NCBI GenBank assembly: GCA_042088965.1
Contig: JBELLC010000042.1
Coordinates: forward strand, 1 to 21,393
From: TMED26 sp042088965
Lineage (GTDB): Bacteria; Pseudomonadota; Alphaproteobacteria; Thalassobaculales; Thalassobaculaceae
Direction of reading: 5' to 3'
Length of the DNA stretch: 21,393 nt
The stretch's first letter is position 1, and each line of letters starts with the position of its first letter. Shown here piece by piece: positions 8,548 through 18,400 of this stretch. The notes beneath the pieces were generated by a model. It was given only the letters and a program-made list of their open reading frames with translations. It did no database searches and was not told the DNA's origin. A program made the translations under genes and the position numbers.

Positions 8548-8549
8548 GC

Positions 8550-8582
8550 ATGGCCTCTGTCGTTGAAACCTGGACACCATAA
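8550..8582 (+). CDS. Possible 10-codon leader ORF before hflX
   Basis: ATG 8550 opens a 10-residue frame (MASVVETWTP) that ends at TAA 8580-8582, and its last base is the first base of the proposed hflX ATG (TAATG). It starts 2 nt after the hfq stop. It could couple hflX translation to hfq by termination-reinitiation. No good ribosome site is seen and no homologue is known to me, so chance is quite possible. Confidence 0.15.
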   Translation: MASVVETWTP

Positions 8583-9913
8583 TGGGTGATCCTGATCACA
8601 CAATGGCCGTGTCATCTGGCCGTGCTGCTGTGATTTATCCGCATCTGCCTTTTGGCAGCGATCAAGACTCGGAGCGAACCTCCGGGGTCCGCGACCCGGC
8701 GGCGCGCTTGGCAGAAGCAGTTGGTCTGACAGCGGCGATTGATCTGACTGTCATCTATAGCACTTGGATGATCCTCAACAAGCCTCGCCCAGCAACCTTG
8801 CTCGGCGGTGGTCAAGTTGAAGAACTCGGCCAAGAGATGACCGACCTTGGGGTCGATGTTGTTATCATTGATGCCAAATTGACGCCTGTGCAACAACGCA
8901 ACCTGGAACGTCATTGGTCCCTTAAAGTTATTGACCGGACAGCCCTCATTCTGGAGATTTTTGGGGCGCGGGCGCGGACTCATGAAGGCCGCTTGCAGGT
9001 TGAATTGGCAGCCTTGAGTTTTCAGCGCAGCCGTTTGGTCCGATCATGGACGCACTTAGAACGTCAACGTGGCGGGGTTGGATTTCTTGGCGGTCCCGGT
9101 GAAAGTCAGTTGGAAATTGACCGTCGCTTGATTGATCAACGCATGGTGCGTTTGAAAAAAGATTTGGATCAGGTTCGCCGCACTCGGGGGCTTCACCGGG
9201 ATGCACGGCGGCGGGTACCCTTTCCTACAGTCGCCTTAGTCGGCTACACGAATGCCGGCAAATCAACGCTTTTTAATCGCCTCACCAACGCCAAAGTTTT
9301 TGCCCAGGACTTACTATTTGCGACCCTTGATCCGACCATGCGGCAGGTGTCATTGGAGACGGGGCGCAAGGTTATTTTATCCGATACCGTTGGGTTTATC
9401 AGCGATCTGCCAACACAGCTTGTGGCCGCTTTCAGAGCGACATTGGAAGAAGTCCAAAACGCTGACTTAATTTTGCATGTTCGCGATATCGCCCACCCGG
9501 ACACAGACGCACAAAAGGCTGATGTGGAAACGATCCTGGGAGGGTTGGGCTTTGATGATGAGCGCCTGAGATCGGGCGTGATCGAGGTGTGGAACAAAAT
9601 TGATCTGTTGGACATACGTGATCGGCAGAATATTGAGATCCCAAAAAATCAACTTGCTGTTGCTGTATCGGCTGTTGATGGCGATGGCATCACAGATTTA
9701 ATCAATTTGCTCACCAGCCATTTGGCGCGCAGCAACACGCTGCAGCAGCTCTCTGTGCCGTTGCATGATGGTGCGGCGATTGCCTGGCTCTATGGCCATG
9801 GCGAGGTTATCTCCCGTCAGGACGACGGTGAATACGCGCAGATGGAGATGCGTATTGATTCGGTCGATCATAATCGGTTTTTATCAAAATTCGGGCCATT
9901 GGCGAAGAACTGA
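8582..9913 (+). CDS. hflX: HflX, ribosome-associated GTPase
   Basis: GTPase that splits or rescues stalled 50S/70S ribosomes, notably in heat stress. The 443-residue protein has the HflX N-terminal domain (NKPRPATLLGGGQVEEL at 66-82), the coiled-coil linker with the GGxGFLGGPGESQLE signature (164-178), and the G domain: G1 GYTNAGKS 221-228, G3 DTVG 268-271, G4 NKID 338-341 and G5 SA 363-364. All nucleotide-binding motifs are intact. ATG 8582 is used, but ATG 8603 (MAVSSGR) is also possible, since neither has a clear ribosome site. It lies 34 nt after hfq and probably shares its transcript. Confidence 0.95.
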   Translation: MGDPDHTMAVSSGRAAVIYPHLPFGSDQDSERTSGVRDPAARLAEAVGLTAAIDLTVIYSTWMILNKPRPATLLGGGQVEELGQEMTDLGVDVVIIDAKLTPVQQRNLERHWSLKVIDRTALILEIFGARARTHEGRLQVELAALSFQRSRLVRSWTHLERQRGGVGFLGGPGESQLEIDRRLIDQRMVRLKKDLDQVRRTRGLHRDARRRVPFPTVALVGYTNAGKSTLFNRLTNAKVFAQDLLFATLDPTMRQVSLETGRKVILSDTVGFISDLPTQLVAAFRATLEEVQNADLILHVRDIAHPDTDAQKADVETILGGLGFDDERLRSGVIEVWNKIDLLDIRDRQNIEIPKNQLAVAVSAVDGDGITDLINLLTSHLARSNTLQQLSVPLHDGAAIAWLYGHGEVISRQDDGEYAQMEMRIDSVDHNRFLSKFGPLAKN

Positions 9914-9934
9914 CGCTTTCCGCCTGTGCAATGG

Positions 9935-9963
9935 TTGACTTGATTTTGGTCAGCTCTTATACC
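9935..9963 (+). promoter_or_regulatory. sigma-70-type promoter of groESL
   Basis: TTGACT (9935-9940) and TATACC (9958-9963) are separated by exactly 17 nt, which fits a housekeeping promoter well. The -10 ends one base before the CIRCE operator, so the predicted start site near 9970 lies inside the operator and HrcA binding would block initiation. A CTTG at 9939-9942 overlaps it but does not give proper RpoH spacing. Confidence 0.75.
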
Positions 9964-9964
9964 T

Positions 9965-9991
9965 TCGGCACTCTCGAAGTGAGAGTGCTAA
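9965..9991 (+). promoter_or_regulatory. CIRCE operator (HrcA-binding inverted repeat)
   Basis: The left arm TCGGCACTC (9965-9973), 9-nt spacer (9974-9982) and right arm GAGTGCTAA (9983-9991) match the CIRCE pattern TTAGCACTC-N9-GAGTGCTAA. The right arm is perfect; the left arm differs at two outer positions. It lies 48 nt before groES and just downstream of the -10, the usual arrangement for heat-inducible HrcA repression. hrcA is not in the window. Confidence 0.93.
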
Positions 9992-10039
9992 TTGCGAGCG
10001 TTGATTGGATCAATTGATCATACCGAGAGGACTTACCAG

Positions 10040-10327
10040 ATGAAGTTTAAACCATTGCACGACCGCGTTGTGGTCAAACCGCTTGAGCTTGATACCAAAA
10101 CTGCGGGCGGTATCATTATTCCTGACTCCGCTCAGGAAAAACCCATGCAAGGTAAGGTCGTTGGTGTGGGACCTGGTAATCGTGGTGATGATGGTGAATT
10201 ACAAGCGATGGACGTCAAAATTGGCGATACCGTGTTGTATGGCAAATGGTCTGGCACAGAGATTAAGGTCGGCGGTGATGATGTGTTGATCATGCGCGAG
10301 TCCGACATTATGGGCGTGATTGATTAA
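10040..10327 (+). CDS. groES: GroES co-chaperonin (Cpn10)
   Basis: Seven-subunit lid of the GroEL folding chamber, cytoplasmic. The 95-residue protein starts MKFKPLHDRVVVK and contains the mobile loop (TKTAGGIIIPDSAQEKP), VVGVGPG, and the end KVGGDDVLIMRESDIMGVI. ATG 10040 has GAGAGGA at 10025-10031 with 8-nt spacing; the longer in-frame upstream reading from 9992 begins right after the operator and is not real. It is cotranscribed with groEL, which starts 26 nt later. Confidence 0.98.
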   Translation: MKFKPLHDRVVVKPLELDTKTAGGIIIPDSAQEKPMQGKVVGVGPGNRGDDGELQAMDVKIGDTVLYGKWSGTEIKVGGDDVLIMRESDIMGVID

Positions 10328-10353
10328 CCTGCTGGCAAAAAGGGGATAAGCTA

Positions 10354-12021
<1,668 letters not shown>

Positions 12022-12060
12022 GCCACACCTGTCCCAAGGCAGTTGTAAAAAATTCGAAAT

Positions 12061-12092
12061 GGGGCGGTCTTTCGGCTGCCCCTTTTTCTTTT
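12061..12092 (+). terminator. Intrinsic terminator after groEL
   Basis: A 9-bp stem (12061-12069 with 12074-12082, starting GGGGC and ending GCCCC, two G-T pairs) closes a TTTC loop and is followed by TTTTTCTTTT (12083-12092). It starts 39 nt after the groEL stop. Confidence 0.92.
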
Positions 12093-12141
12093 CACGCGGC
12101 GATATATCTCGAGTACGTAAGCGAAATAATCTGGGGCTGTT

Positions 12142-13002
12142 ATGAGAATTGATCTTGAACGCGTTGCAGCGCATATGCGGGAAACAGCGGAGCGTCTTAT
12201 TCTGCCGCGTTTTCGGGCCCTTGATCACGATCAGGTTCAAGAGAAAACCGGCCCACGTGACCTCGTTACGATTGCTGACCTTGAAGCTGAAGCGCGCTTA
12301 ACGCCAATTTTGGAAGACCTGCTGCCAGGCTCTAAAGTTGTTGGCGAGGAAGCTTGCGCCGAAGACCCTAAACGCTTGGAATTAATGGCCGGTGATGATC
12401 CAGTTTGGGTTATTGATCCGGTAGATGGCACGCATAATTTTGCCCATGGAAAAGAAAATTTTTGTTCCATGGTTGCTTTAGTCAGTGCGGATAAGGTGCG
12501 GGCCGCTTGGATTTTAGATCCGTTAAAGAAACAAATATTTGTGGCCGAAGAGGGTGGCGGCGCATGGCGCTGGGATGAAGATGGCCACCGTGAAAGACTG
12601 CATGTCGCATTGCCGCGCCCGTTGGCGGCGATGGATGGTGCTTTTAACTTTCGCTTTATCCCGGATGATTGGCGGGCCGCCCTGCGCGGACGCGCCGATT
12701 CGGCCTTTAACTCCCATAACCGTCTGGGCTGCGGTGGTCAGGAATATATCCGCATGCTGTCCGGGACCTTTCAATTTGCCGTTTATACCATCAACATGCC
12801 ATGGGATCATTGCCCAGGCACCTTTTTGCATCAGGAATCTGGCGGCCATGTTGGGCGTTTTGATGGCCGGGTATATCGGCCAAGTGAAATCACCGGCGGC
12901 TTGGTGATGGCCCCGGATGTGGAATCTTGGTGGCAAATCCAAGAACAGGTCTTGGCAGATGCGGCTGTCTTGGGAGCCTCACAGATTAAACGCGGCGTGT
13001 GA
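12142..13002 (+). CDS. Inositol-monophosphatase-family phosphatase
   Basis: Mg2+-dependent, Li+-sensitive-type phosphatase of the IMPase/FBPase/CysQ superfamily; 286 residues, cytoplasmic. The metal-site motifs are D46 (in TIADLEAE), GEE 68-70, DPVDGT 92-97 preceded by WVI, and WD 221-222 in the PWDHCPG segment. The family acts on sugar or inositol phosphates or PAP; the sequence does not decide which. The gene lies 120 nt downstream of the groEL stop, beyond the terminator, so it needs its own promoter, which I could not identify. It converges on recG with 6 nt between stops. ATG 12142 is the first in-frame start and has only a weak GGGG before it. Confidence 0.88.
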   Translation: MRIDLERVAAHMRETAERLILPRFRALDHDQVQEKTGPRDLVTIADLEAEARLTPILEDLLPGSKVVGEEACAEDPKRLELMAGDDPVWVIDPVDGTHNFAHGKENFCSMVALVSADKVRAAWILDPLKKQIFVAEEGGGAWRWDEDGHRERLHVALPRPLAAMDGAFNFRFIPDDWRAALRGRADSAFNSHNRLGCGGQEYIRMLSGTFQFAVYTINMPWDHCPGTFLHQESGGHVGRFDGRVYRPSEITGGLVMAPDVESWWQIQEQVLADAAVLGASQIKRGV

Positions 13003-13008
13003 TAGCCA

Positions 13009-15096
13009 TCAGCCTGCCGATAGATGCCGGATCGCCGCGTCGCGCTCAAACAGATAGAGTAGGGTTCGCAGAGTCTTGCCGCGTGTTGTTTCAAGCCCGG
13101 GGTCTTTGTCCAGGATCAGGCGGGCGTCATCACGGGCAATCGCCAGCAGGTCTTCATGGTCGCTGATATCGACCAATCGAAAGGCTGGCAGGCCACTTTG
13201 CCTTGCCCCTAAAATCTCACCACTTCCGCGCAGCCGCAGATCTTCTTCGGCGATGACAAATCCATCTTCGGTGTCGCGCATGACCTTCAATCGGGCGCGG
13301 GAGGTTTCGCCAAGTTGGCCACCATGTAGCAATAAACAAAACGATTCTTGATCACCGCGTCCGATGCGGCCGCGCAGTTGGTGCAATTGGGCCAGGCCAA
13401 AACGCTCGGCATGTTCGATCACCATGACAGTTGCGGTTGGCACATCAACGCCAACTTCGATGACAGTTGTGGCGACCAAGATATCAACCGTGCCGTCTCT
13501 AAATGCCGTCATGATGCTGTCTTTTTGCAGGCCTTTCATGCGGCCATGTATTAGCCCGACGCGGTCACCAAATATCGCTTGCAGCTGTTGGGCGCGGTCT
13601 TCGGCGGCGGTCAGGTCAAGCGCGTCGCTTTCTTCAACCAAGGGACAGACCCAAAATACCTTTTCGCCTGCGGCAATTTTCCGGCTCACAGCGGCGCTGA
13701 CTTCATCGAGACGTTCAAGGGGGAACAGAACGGTTTTGATTGGCTTGCGGCCTGGCGGCTTTTGATTTAACCGCGAGCTATCAAGATCGCCGTAATAGGT
13801 CATTGTCAGGCTGCGCGGGATTGGCGTTGCTGTCATCACCAGAAGATCAACCCCCGGACCTTTCTGGCTTAACGCCATGCGTTGATGCACCCCAAAGCGA
13901 TGCTGCTCATCGATTACCGCCAGCGCTAAGTTCTGGAAGTCGACACCGTCTTGAAATAAGGCGTGGGTGCCGATAATGAGCCGCGCAGTGCCGTCGGCGA
14001 CCCGGGCGCGGGCAGCTTCGCGGAGCTTACCTTTATCGCGGCCTGTCAGCACCTCAACCTCTATGCCAATTGCTGTCGCCAAGGGTTGAATGGTGGCAAG
14101 GTGCTGGCGGGCAAGAATTTCTGTTGGCGCCATAAGTACGGCCTGTGCGCCTGTTTCAACGGCATTCAGCATTGCCATCAGGGCAACAATCGTTTTGCCA
14201 CTGCCAACATCGCCTTGTAGCAAGCGCAGCATTCGTAGGGGTTCCGCCATATCGCGGAGGATCTCGCCGACAGCCTTGGTTTGGGCATTGGTCAACGGGT
14301 AGCCAAAAGCTGCCAGGGCTTGTTCGCGCAAGTGTCCATCACCTTGCAGACTGCGCCCCTTACTGCGTTTTTGGCGCTGCCGAACCAAGGCCAGGGCCAG
14401 TTGATTGGCCAAGAGTTCATCATACGCCAACCGCCGCCGTGCCGGTGTCGTCGGCGACAGATCGCCCGCATCCGTTAAGTTATGAACCGCTGATAATGCT
14501 GCTGCCCAACTGGGCCAGCCTTCACGGTCCACGAGGGCCGGGATATTCCATTCTGGCAGTGGTGGATCTGGCAGGCGCGCCAGCCCGCCTTCAATCGCCC
14601 GCCGAAGGGTTTTGCCCGGCAGACCACCTGTCAACGGGTAAACAGGTTCGACAACGCGGATACGATCACCCTCAGACAGCGGCACAATATGATCGGGATG
14701 TGCCATCTGTGGCTGGCCATGATAGCGTTCAACGCGGCCACTGATGACCCTGTCGCTGCCAATGGGCAGCGTTCGTAAGAGGAAGTCGCCGCGCCCGTGA
14801 AAGAAAACAAGATCAATCTCACCGCTGTCATCATGACATTTGACGCGGTAGGGTTGCCGTTTGCTGTGACCGGGTTGGTGGCTGTCAATTGTGACGGTGA
14901 GGGTGCAGATTTGGCCATTTTGCGCCTCACTGACGGCTGGTGAATGACGGCGGTCGATGACCGATGTTGGCAAGTGCCACAAAAGGTCAACAATGTGCGG
15001 GCCAACCAAATCGGCGATCATCTTCGCGAAACGCGGACCGATCCCTTGAAGTTTTATAGGCTCTGCAAAAACCGAAAAAAGTGACTGGGGTCGCAC
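13009..15096 (-). CDS. recG: RecG, ATP-dependent branched-DNA helicase
   Basis: Superfamily 2 DNA translocase that reverses stalled forks and processes Holliday junctions. The 695-residue protein has the N-terminal wedge/OB region (~1-170), then motor motifs: Walker A GDVGSGKT 295-302, DEQH 396-399, TATPIPR 422-428, TTVIEVGVDVP (~542-552) and QLRGRIGRG 572-580, and the RecG C-terminal DLRLRGSGEILGARQSG segment. All are canonical. It starts at a GTG (complement of 15094-15096) with GAGGGA nine nt upstream on the minus strand. It is divergent from sdhE-mfd, a common alphaproteobacterial neighbourhood of repair helicases. Confidence 0.96.
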   Translation of the reverse strand: MRPQSLFSVFAEPIKLQGIGPRFAKMIADLVGPHIVDLLWHLPTSVIDRRHSPAVSEAQNGQICTLTVTIDSHQPGHSKRQPYRVKCHDDSGEIDLVFFHGRGDFLLRTLPIGSDRVISGRVERYHGQPQMAHPDHIVPLSEGDRIRVVEPVYPLTGGLPGKTLRRAIEGGLARLPDPPLPEWNIPALVDREGWPSWAAALSAVHNLTDAGDLSPTTPARRRLAYDELLANQLALALVRQRQKRSKGRSLQGDGHLREQALAAFGYPLTNAQTKAVGEILRDMAEPLRMLRLLQGDVGSGKTIVALMAMLNAVETGAQAVLMAPTEILARQHLATIQPLATAIGIEVEVLTGRDKGKLREAARARVADGTARLIIGTHALFQDGVDFQNLALAVIDEQHRFGVHQRMALSQKGPGVDLLVMTATPIPRSLTMTYYGDLDSSRLNQKPPGRKPIKTVLFPLERLDEVSAAVSRKIAAGEKVFWVCPLVEESDALDLTAAEDRAQQLQAIFGDRVGLIHGRMKGLQKDSIMTAFRDGTVDILVATTVIEVGVDVPTATVMVIEHAERFGLAQLHQLRGRIGRGDQESFCLLLHGGQLGETSRARLKVMRDTEDGFVIAEEDLRLRGSGEILGARQSGLPAFRLVDISDHEDLLAIARDDARLILDKDPGLETTRGKTLRTLLYLFERDAAIRHLSAG

Positions 15097-15115
15097 GGAC
15101 AGAGGTCCCTCGGGG

Positions 15116-15144
15116 CTGACAAATCATAAAGGCAACTATATACC
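15116..15144 (+). promoter_or_regulatory. sigma-70-type promoter of sdhE-mfd
   Basis: CTGACA (15116-15121) and TATACC (15139-15144) are 17 nt apart, in the 79-nt gap between divergent recG and sdhE. The -10 is identical to that of the groESL promoter. The predicted start near 15151 leaves ~25 nt of leader with GAGGA 15162-15166 before the ATG. No clear recG promoter was found on the other strand. Confidence 0.6.
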
Positions 15145-15175
15145 CTATTATCGTTATGTATGAGGACGTAATTGA

Positions 15176-15448
15176 ATGCCAGAACAGGAATACACAGCGC
15201 TGGAAACCCGGCGCAAGCAATTGATCTATCGGAGTGCCTACACGGGGACGAAAGAGACGGACCTCATCTTGGGTGGCTTTGCCCGCGCCTATGTGGGGAC
15301 GTTCGATGACACCCAGCTTGATACCTACGAAGCCCTCTTAGATGCAGGTGACCCCGCCATCTATCGCTGGGCAACAGGCCAGGAAGACGTGCCCGCAGAA
15401 TTCGATACGGATGTCTTTCGTTTAATTAAGAACTTTAAGGTCGTTTGA
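15176..15448 (+). CDS. sdhE: SdhE/FAD assembly factor (DUF339 family)
   Basis: Small cytoplasmic protein of 90 residues that promotes covalent FAD attachment to succinate dehydrogenase SdhA. It matches the family in layout: RRKQLIYRSAY, then the helix ETDLILGGFA, FDDTQLDTYEALLDAGDP, the IYRWATG stretch and the end DTDVFRLIKNF. The signature RGxxE appears as TGTKE (residues 23-27), so Gly and Glu are kept but the Arg is Thr. ATG 15176 has GAGGA nine nt upstream. It lies 7 nt before mfd; recG-sdhE-mfd is a recurring arrangement in alphaproteobacteria. Confidence 0.93.
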   Translation: MPEQEYTALETRRKQLIYRSAYTGTKETDLILGGFARAYVGTFDDTQLDTYEALLDAGDPAIYRWATGQEDVPAEFDTDVFRLIKNFKVV

Positions 15449-15455
15449 TAGTACA

Positions 15456-18400
15456 TTGTCCCAAAATATAAAAATTATCAGCGGTGCACCAGATGGTTAT
15501 GTACCCTTTGACCTTGCCCAACAGCTTAGCTGCCGCAGCGGTGATCATTTACATATCGCCCGTGATGATGCCCGCATGGGGGCAATTACGGCGGCTCTGG
15601 GGTTTTTAGCGCCAGCGGTTGAGGTCATTGAAATCCCCGCCTGGGATTGTTTGCCCTATGACCGGGTATCGCCGCATGGGGAAATCGTCTCTCGGCGTAT
15701 TGCCAGCCTTGCCCGCTTAACCGAAGTGCCGCCAAGTGACCAGGCCAGCCGTTTGATTATAACCACGGTAAACGGCCTTTTACAGCGCTTGCCGCCACCC
15801 GCGTTTTTTTCGGCTGCGCAATTAAAATTACAGCCAAGCCAAGCGATCTCGGTGGATCAGGTACAAGACTTTATGCGGGGCAATGGTTTTCGGCGGGCGG
15901 ACACGGTCCGTGAACCTGGCGAATATGCTGTTCGCGGCGGCATCATTGATGTGTTTCCAAGTGCGGTTGGCGAACCTGTGCGGATTGATTTCTTTGGCGA
16001 TGAGATCGACAGCATGCGCCATTTCGATGCGATGACGCAATTAACGACGGGTCCTTGCAGTGAATTGATCTTTCGACCGGTTGCAGAGTTTTTGCTTGAT
16101 GATGCCGCCATTCAGCGGTTTCGCAGTGGTTATCGGGCACATTTTGGCGGTGATGCTCATGATGATCCACTTTATGAAGCTGTTTCCGCCGGTCAACGTT
16201 ATGCGGGCATGGATCATTGGCTGCCCTTGTTTCATGCGGAATTGGCATTGCTGACGGATTATGTCGCACAGCCAGAAATGACCTTTGATGCGCAAGTGCC
16301 AGACATGGTGACCAGCCGGTTGGAGCAAATTACCGAATTCTTTGACGCCCGCGAGATTGCCGCCAAAGTCCGGCAACGCGGTGGCGACGGCGTGCCTTAT
16401 CGTGCTTTGCCGACGGAAAGCCTATATCTGCACAATCTTGAGTGGCAAGCGTTGTTAACCCGCGGGGCTGTTTATTCCCCTTTCATTGGCAGCGGTGCTG
16501 AGGCCAGTGCAACGCAAGTTCGCGATGCGGGGGCCCGCAGTGAAATTGGTTTTGCAGAGGCCCGCGCTCAACCAGAGATCAATCTCTATGAAGCGGTTGG
16601 TGATCGCTTGCATGACGATTTGAAGCGTGGCCGACAGGTTTTGGTTTGCGGCCATACCACAGGGTCGCGCGACCGCTTGGTAAGTTTGCTGAAGGATCAT
16701 GGACTAAAAGCGATTGTCGCTGTTGATGGCCCTGGTGAATTATCGTCTTTGGCGAAGGGCACTGTGGCTGCCGTGACCTTGCCGATTGATCATGGTTTTG
16801 ATGATGGCCAGCAAATCATTGTTACCGAGCAAGATATCTTAGGTGAGCGACTATCACGGCCGCGCCGCCGGCGCCGCCGTGGCGCCGAGTTCTTGCAGGA
16901 GGCTTCCAGCCTAGATGATGGCGATCATGTGGTTCATATTGAGCATGGCATTGGCCGTTATGATGGATTGGAAACCCTAGAAATCGGCGGTGCGCCACAT
17001 GATTGTCTGCGCTTGGTCTATCATGGCGGCGATAAACTGTTTTTGCCGGTCGAAAACATTGACGTCCTGTCGCGCTTTGGTTCTGAAGATGCCGGCGTGC
17101 AGCTGGATAAACTTGGCGGCGCGGCCTGGCAAGCCCGCAAGGCGCGAGTTAAAAAGCGGATCCGCGATATGGCCGAGCAATTGATCCGGGTGGCTGCCGA
17201 ACGAGAGATTGAACGCCTTGACGCGGTTCATCCACCCGAAGGGGTCTACGCGCAATTCTGCGCCCGTTTTCCCTATGAGGAAACCGAGGACCAACTGCAA
17301 TCCATCGAAGATGTGTTTAAAGATTTGGCTTCTGGGAAGGCGATGGACCGCCTTATCTGTGGTGATGTTGGCTTTGGTAACACAGAAGTTGCCATGCGGG
17401 CTGCCGTTGTTGTTGCGATGCAGGGCCTGCAAGTTGCCGTCGTCGTGCCAACCACTTTGCTGGCCCGTCAGCATTATAACCAGTTCAAGGATCGTTTTCG
17501 TGATCTGCCGCTGAAAGTGCGGCAATTATCGCGCATGGTGACAGCGAAAGAGGCCGCTGAAGTTCGCAGCGAATTGACCAGTGGTGATTGTAATGTGGTC
17601 ATTGGCACCCATGCATTGCTGGCGAAGACGATTGACTTTAATAATCTTGGTCTGCTGATTGTTGACGAAGAACAGCATTTTGGGGTCGGTCAAAAAGAGC
17701 GCTTGAAAGAGCTGAAAGCGGGCGTCCATGTACTGACCTTGACTGCAACGCCGATCCCACGAACTCTGCAAATGGCCCTGACAGGGGTGCGTGAGATGAG
17801 CCTCATTTCAACGCCGCCGGTTGACCGTTTGGCGGTCCGCAGTTTTGTTATGCCCTATGATGGGGTGGTCCTCCGCGAAGCGCTAATGCGTGAGCATTTC
17901 CGGGGCGGCCAAAGTTTTTATGTTTGCCCGCGCTTAGAAGACTTAAACCGTGAGCATGAACGTCTGACGGCGTTGGTGCCGGAATTAAAAATTTCCATGG
18001 CCCACGGCCAAATGCCGGCACGCGAGTTAGAACGGGTCATGACAGAATTTTCAGATGGCGTATTTGATGTTTTACTGTCAACGCATATCGTCGAATCAGG
18101 TCTCGATATTCCCAGTGCCAACACCATCATCATTCATCGTGCGGACATGTTTGGGCTGTCACAACTTTATCAGCTCCGGGGCCGTGTCGGTCGGTCAAAA
18201 ACCCGCGCCTATGCCTATCTGACAACGAACCCAGGGCGGCGTTTGACCACCTCCGCGCAGCGCCGGTTAGAGGTGATGCAAACCCTTGATACCTTGGGGG
18301 CCGGGTTCAGCCTTGCCAGCCATGACATGGACATTCGCGGGACGGGTAATCTGCTCGGTGATGAGCAGTCGGGGCATGTCAAAGAGGTTGGCGTTGAACT

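Noticed and set aside
9939..9962. RpoH (sigma-32) promoter for groESL
   Set aside because: CTTG at 9939 and CTTATAC at 9956 are only 13 nt apart, too close for the alphaproteobacterial RpoH pattern; the sigma-70 boxes with 17-nt spacing fit better.
9992..10039. Upstream extension of groES to base 9992
   Set aside because: It would start one base after the CIRCE operator, within the leader; ATG 10040 has a good ribosome site and the standard MKFKPLHDR start.
14145..14744. 199-residue plus-strand frame opposite recG
   Set aside because: Mirror of conserved recG motor codons, Pro/Ala/Arg-rich with no motif.
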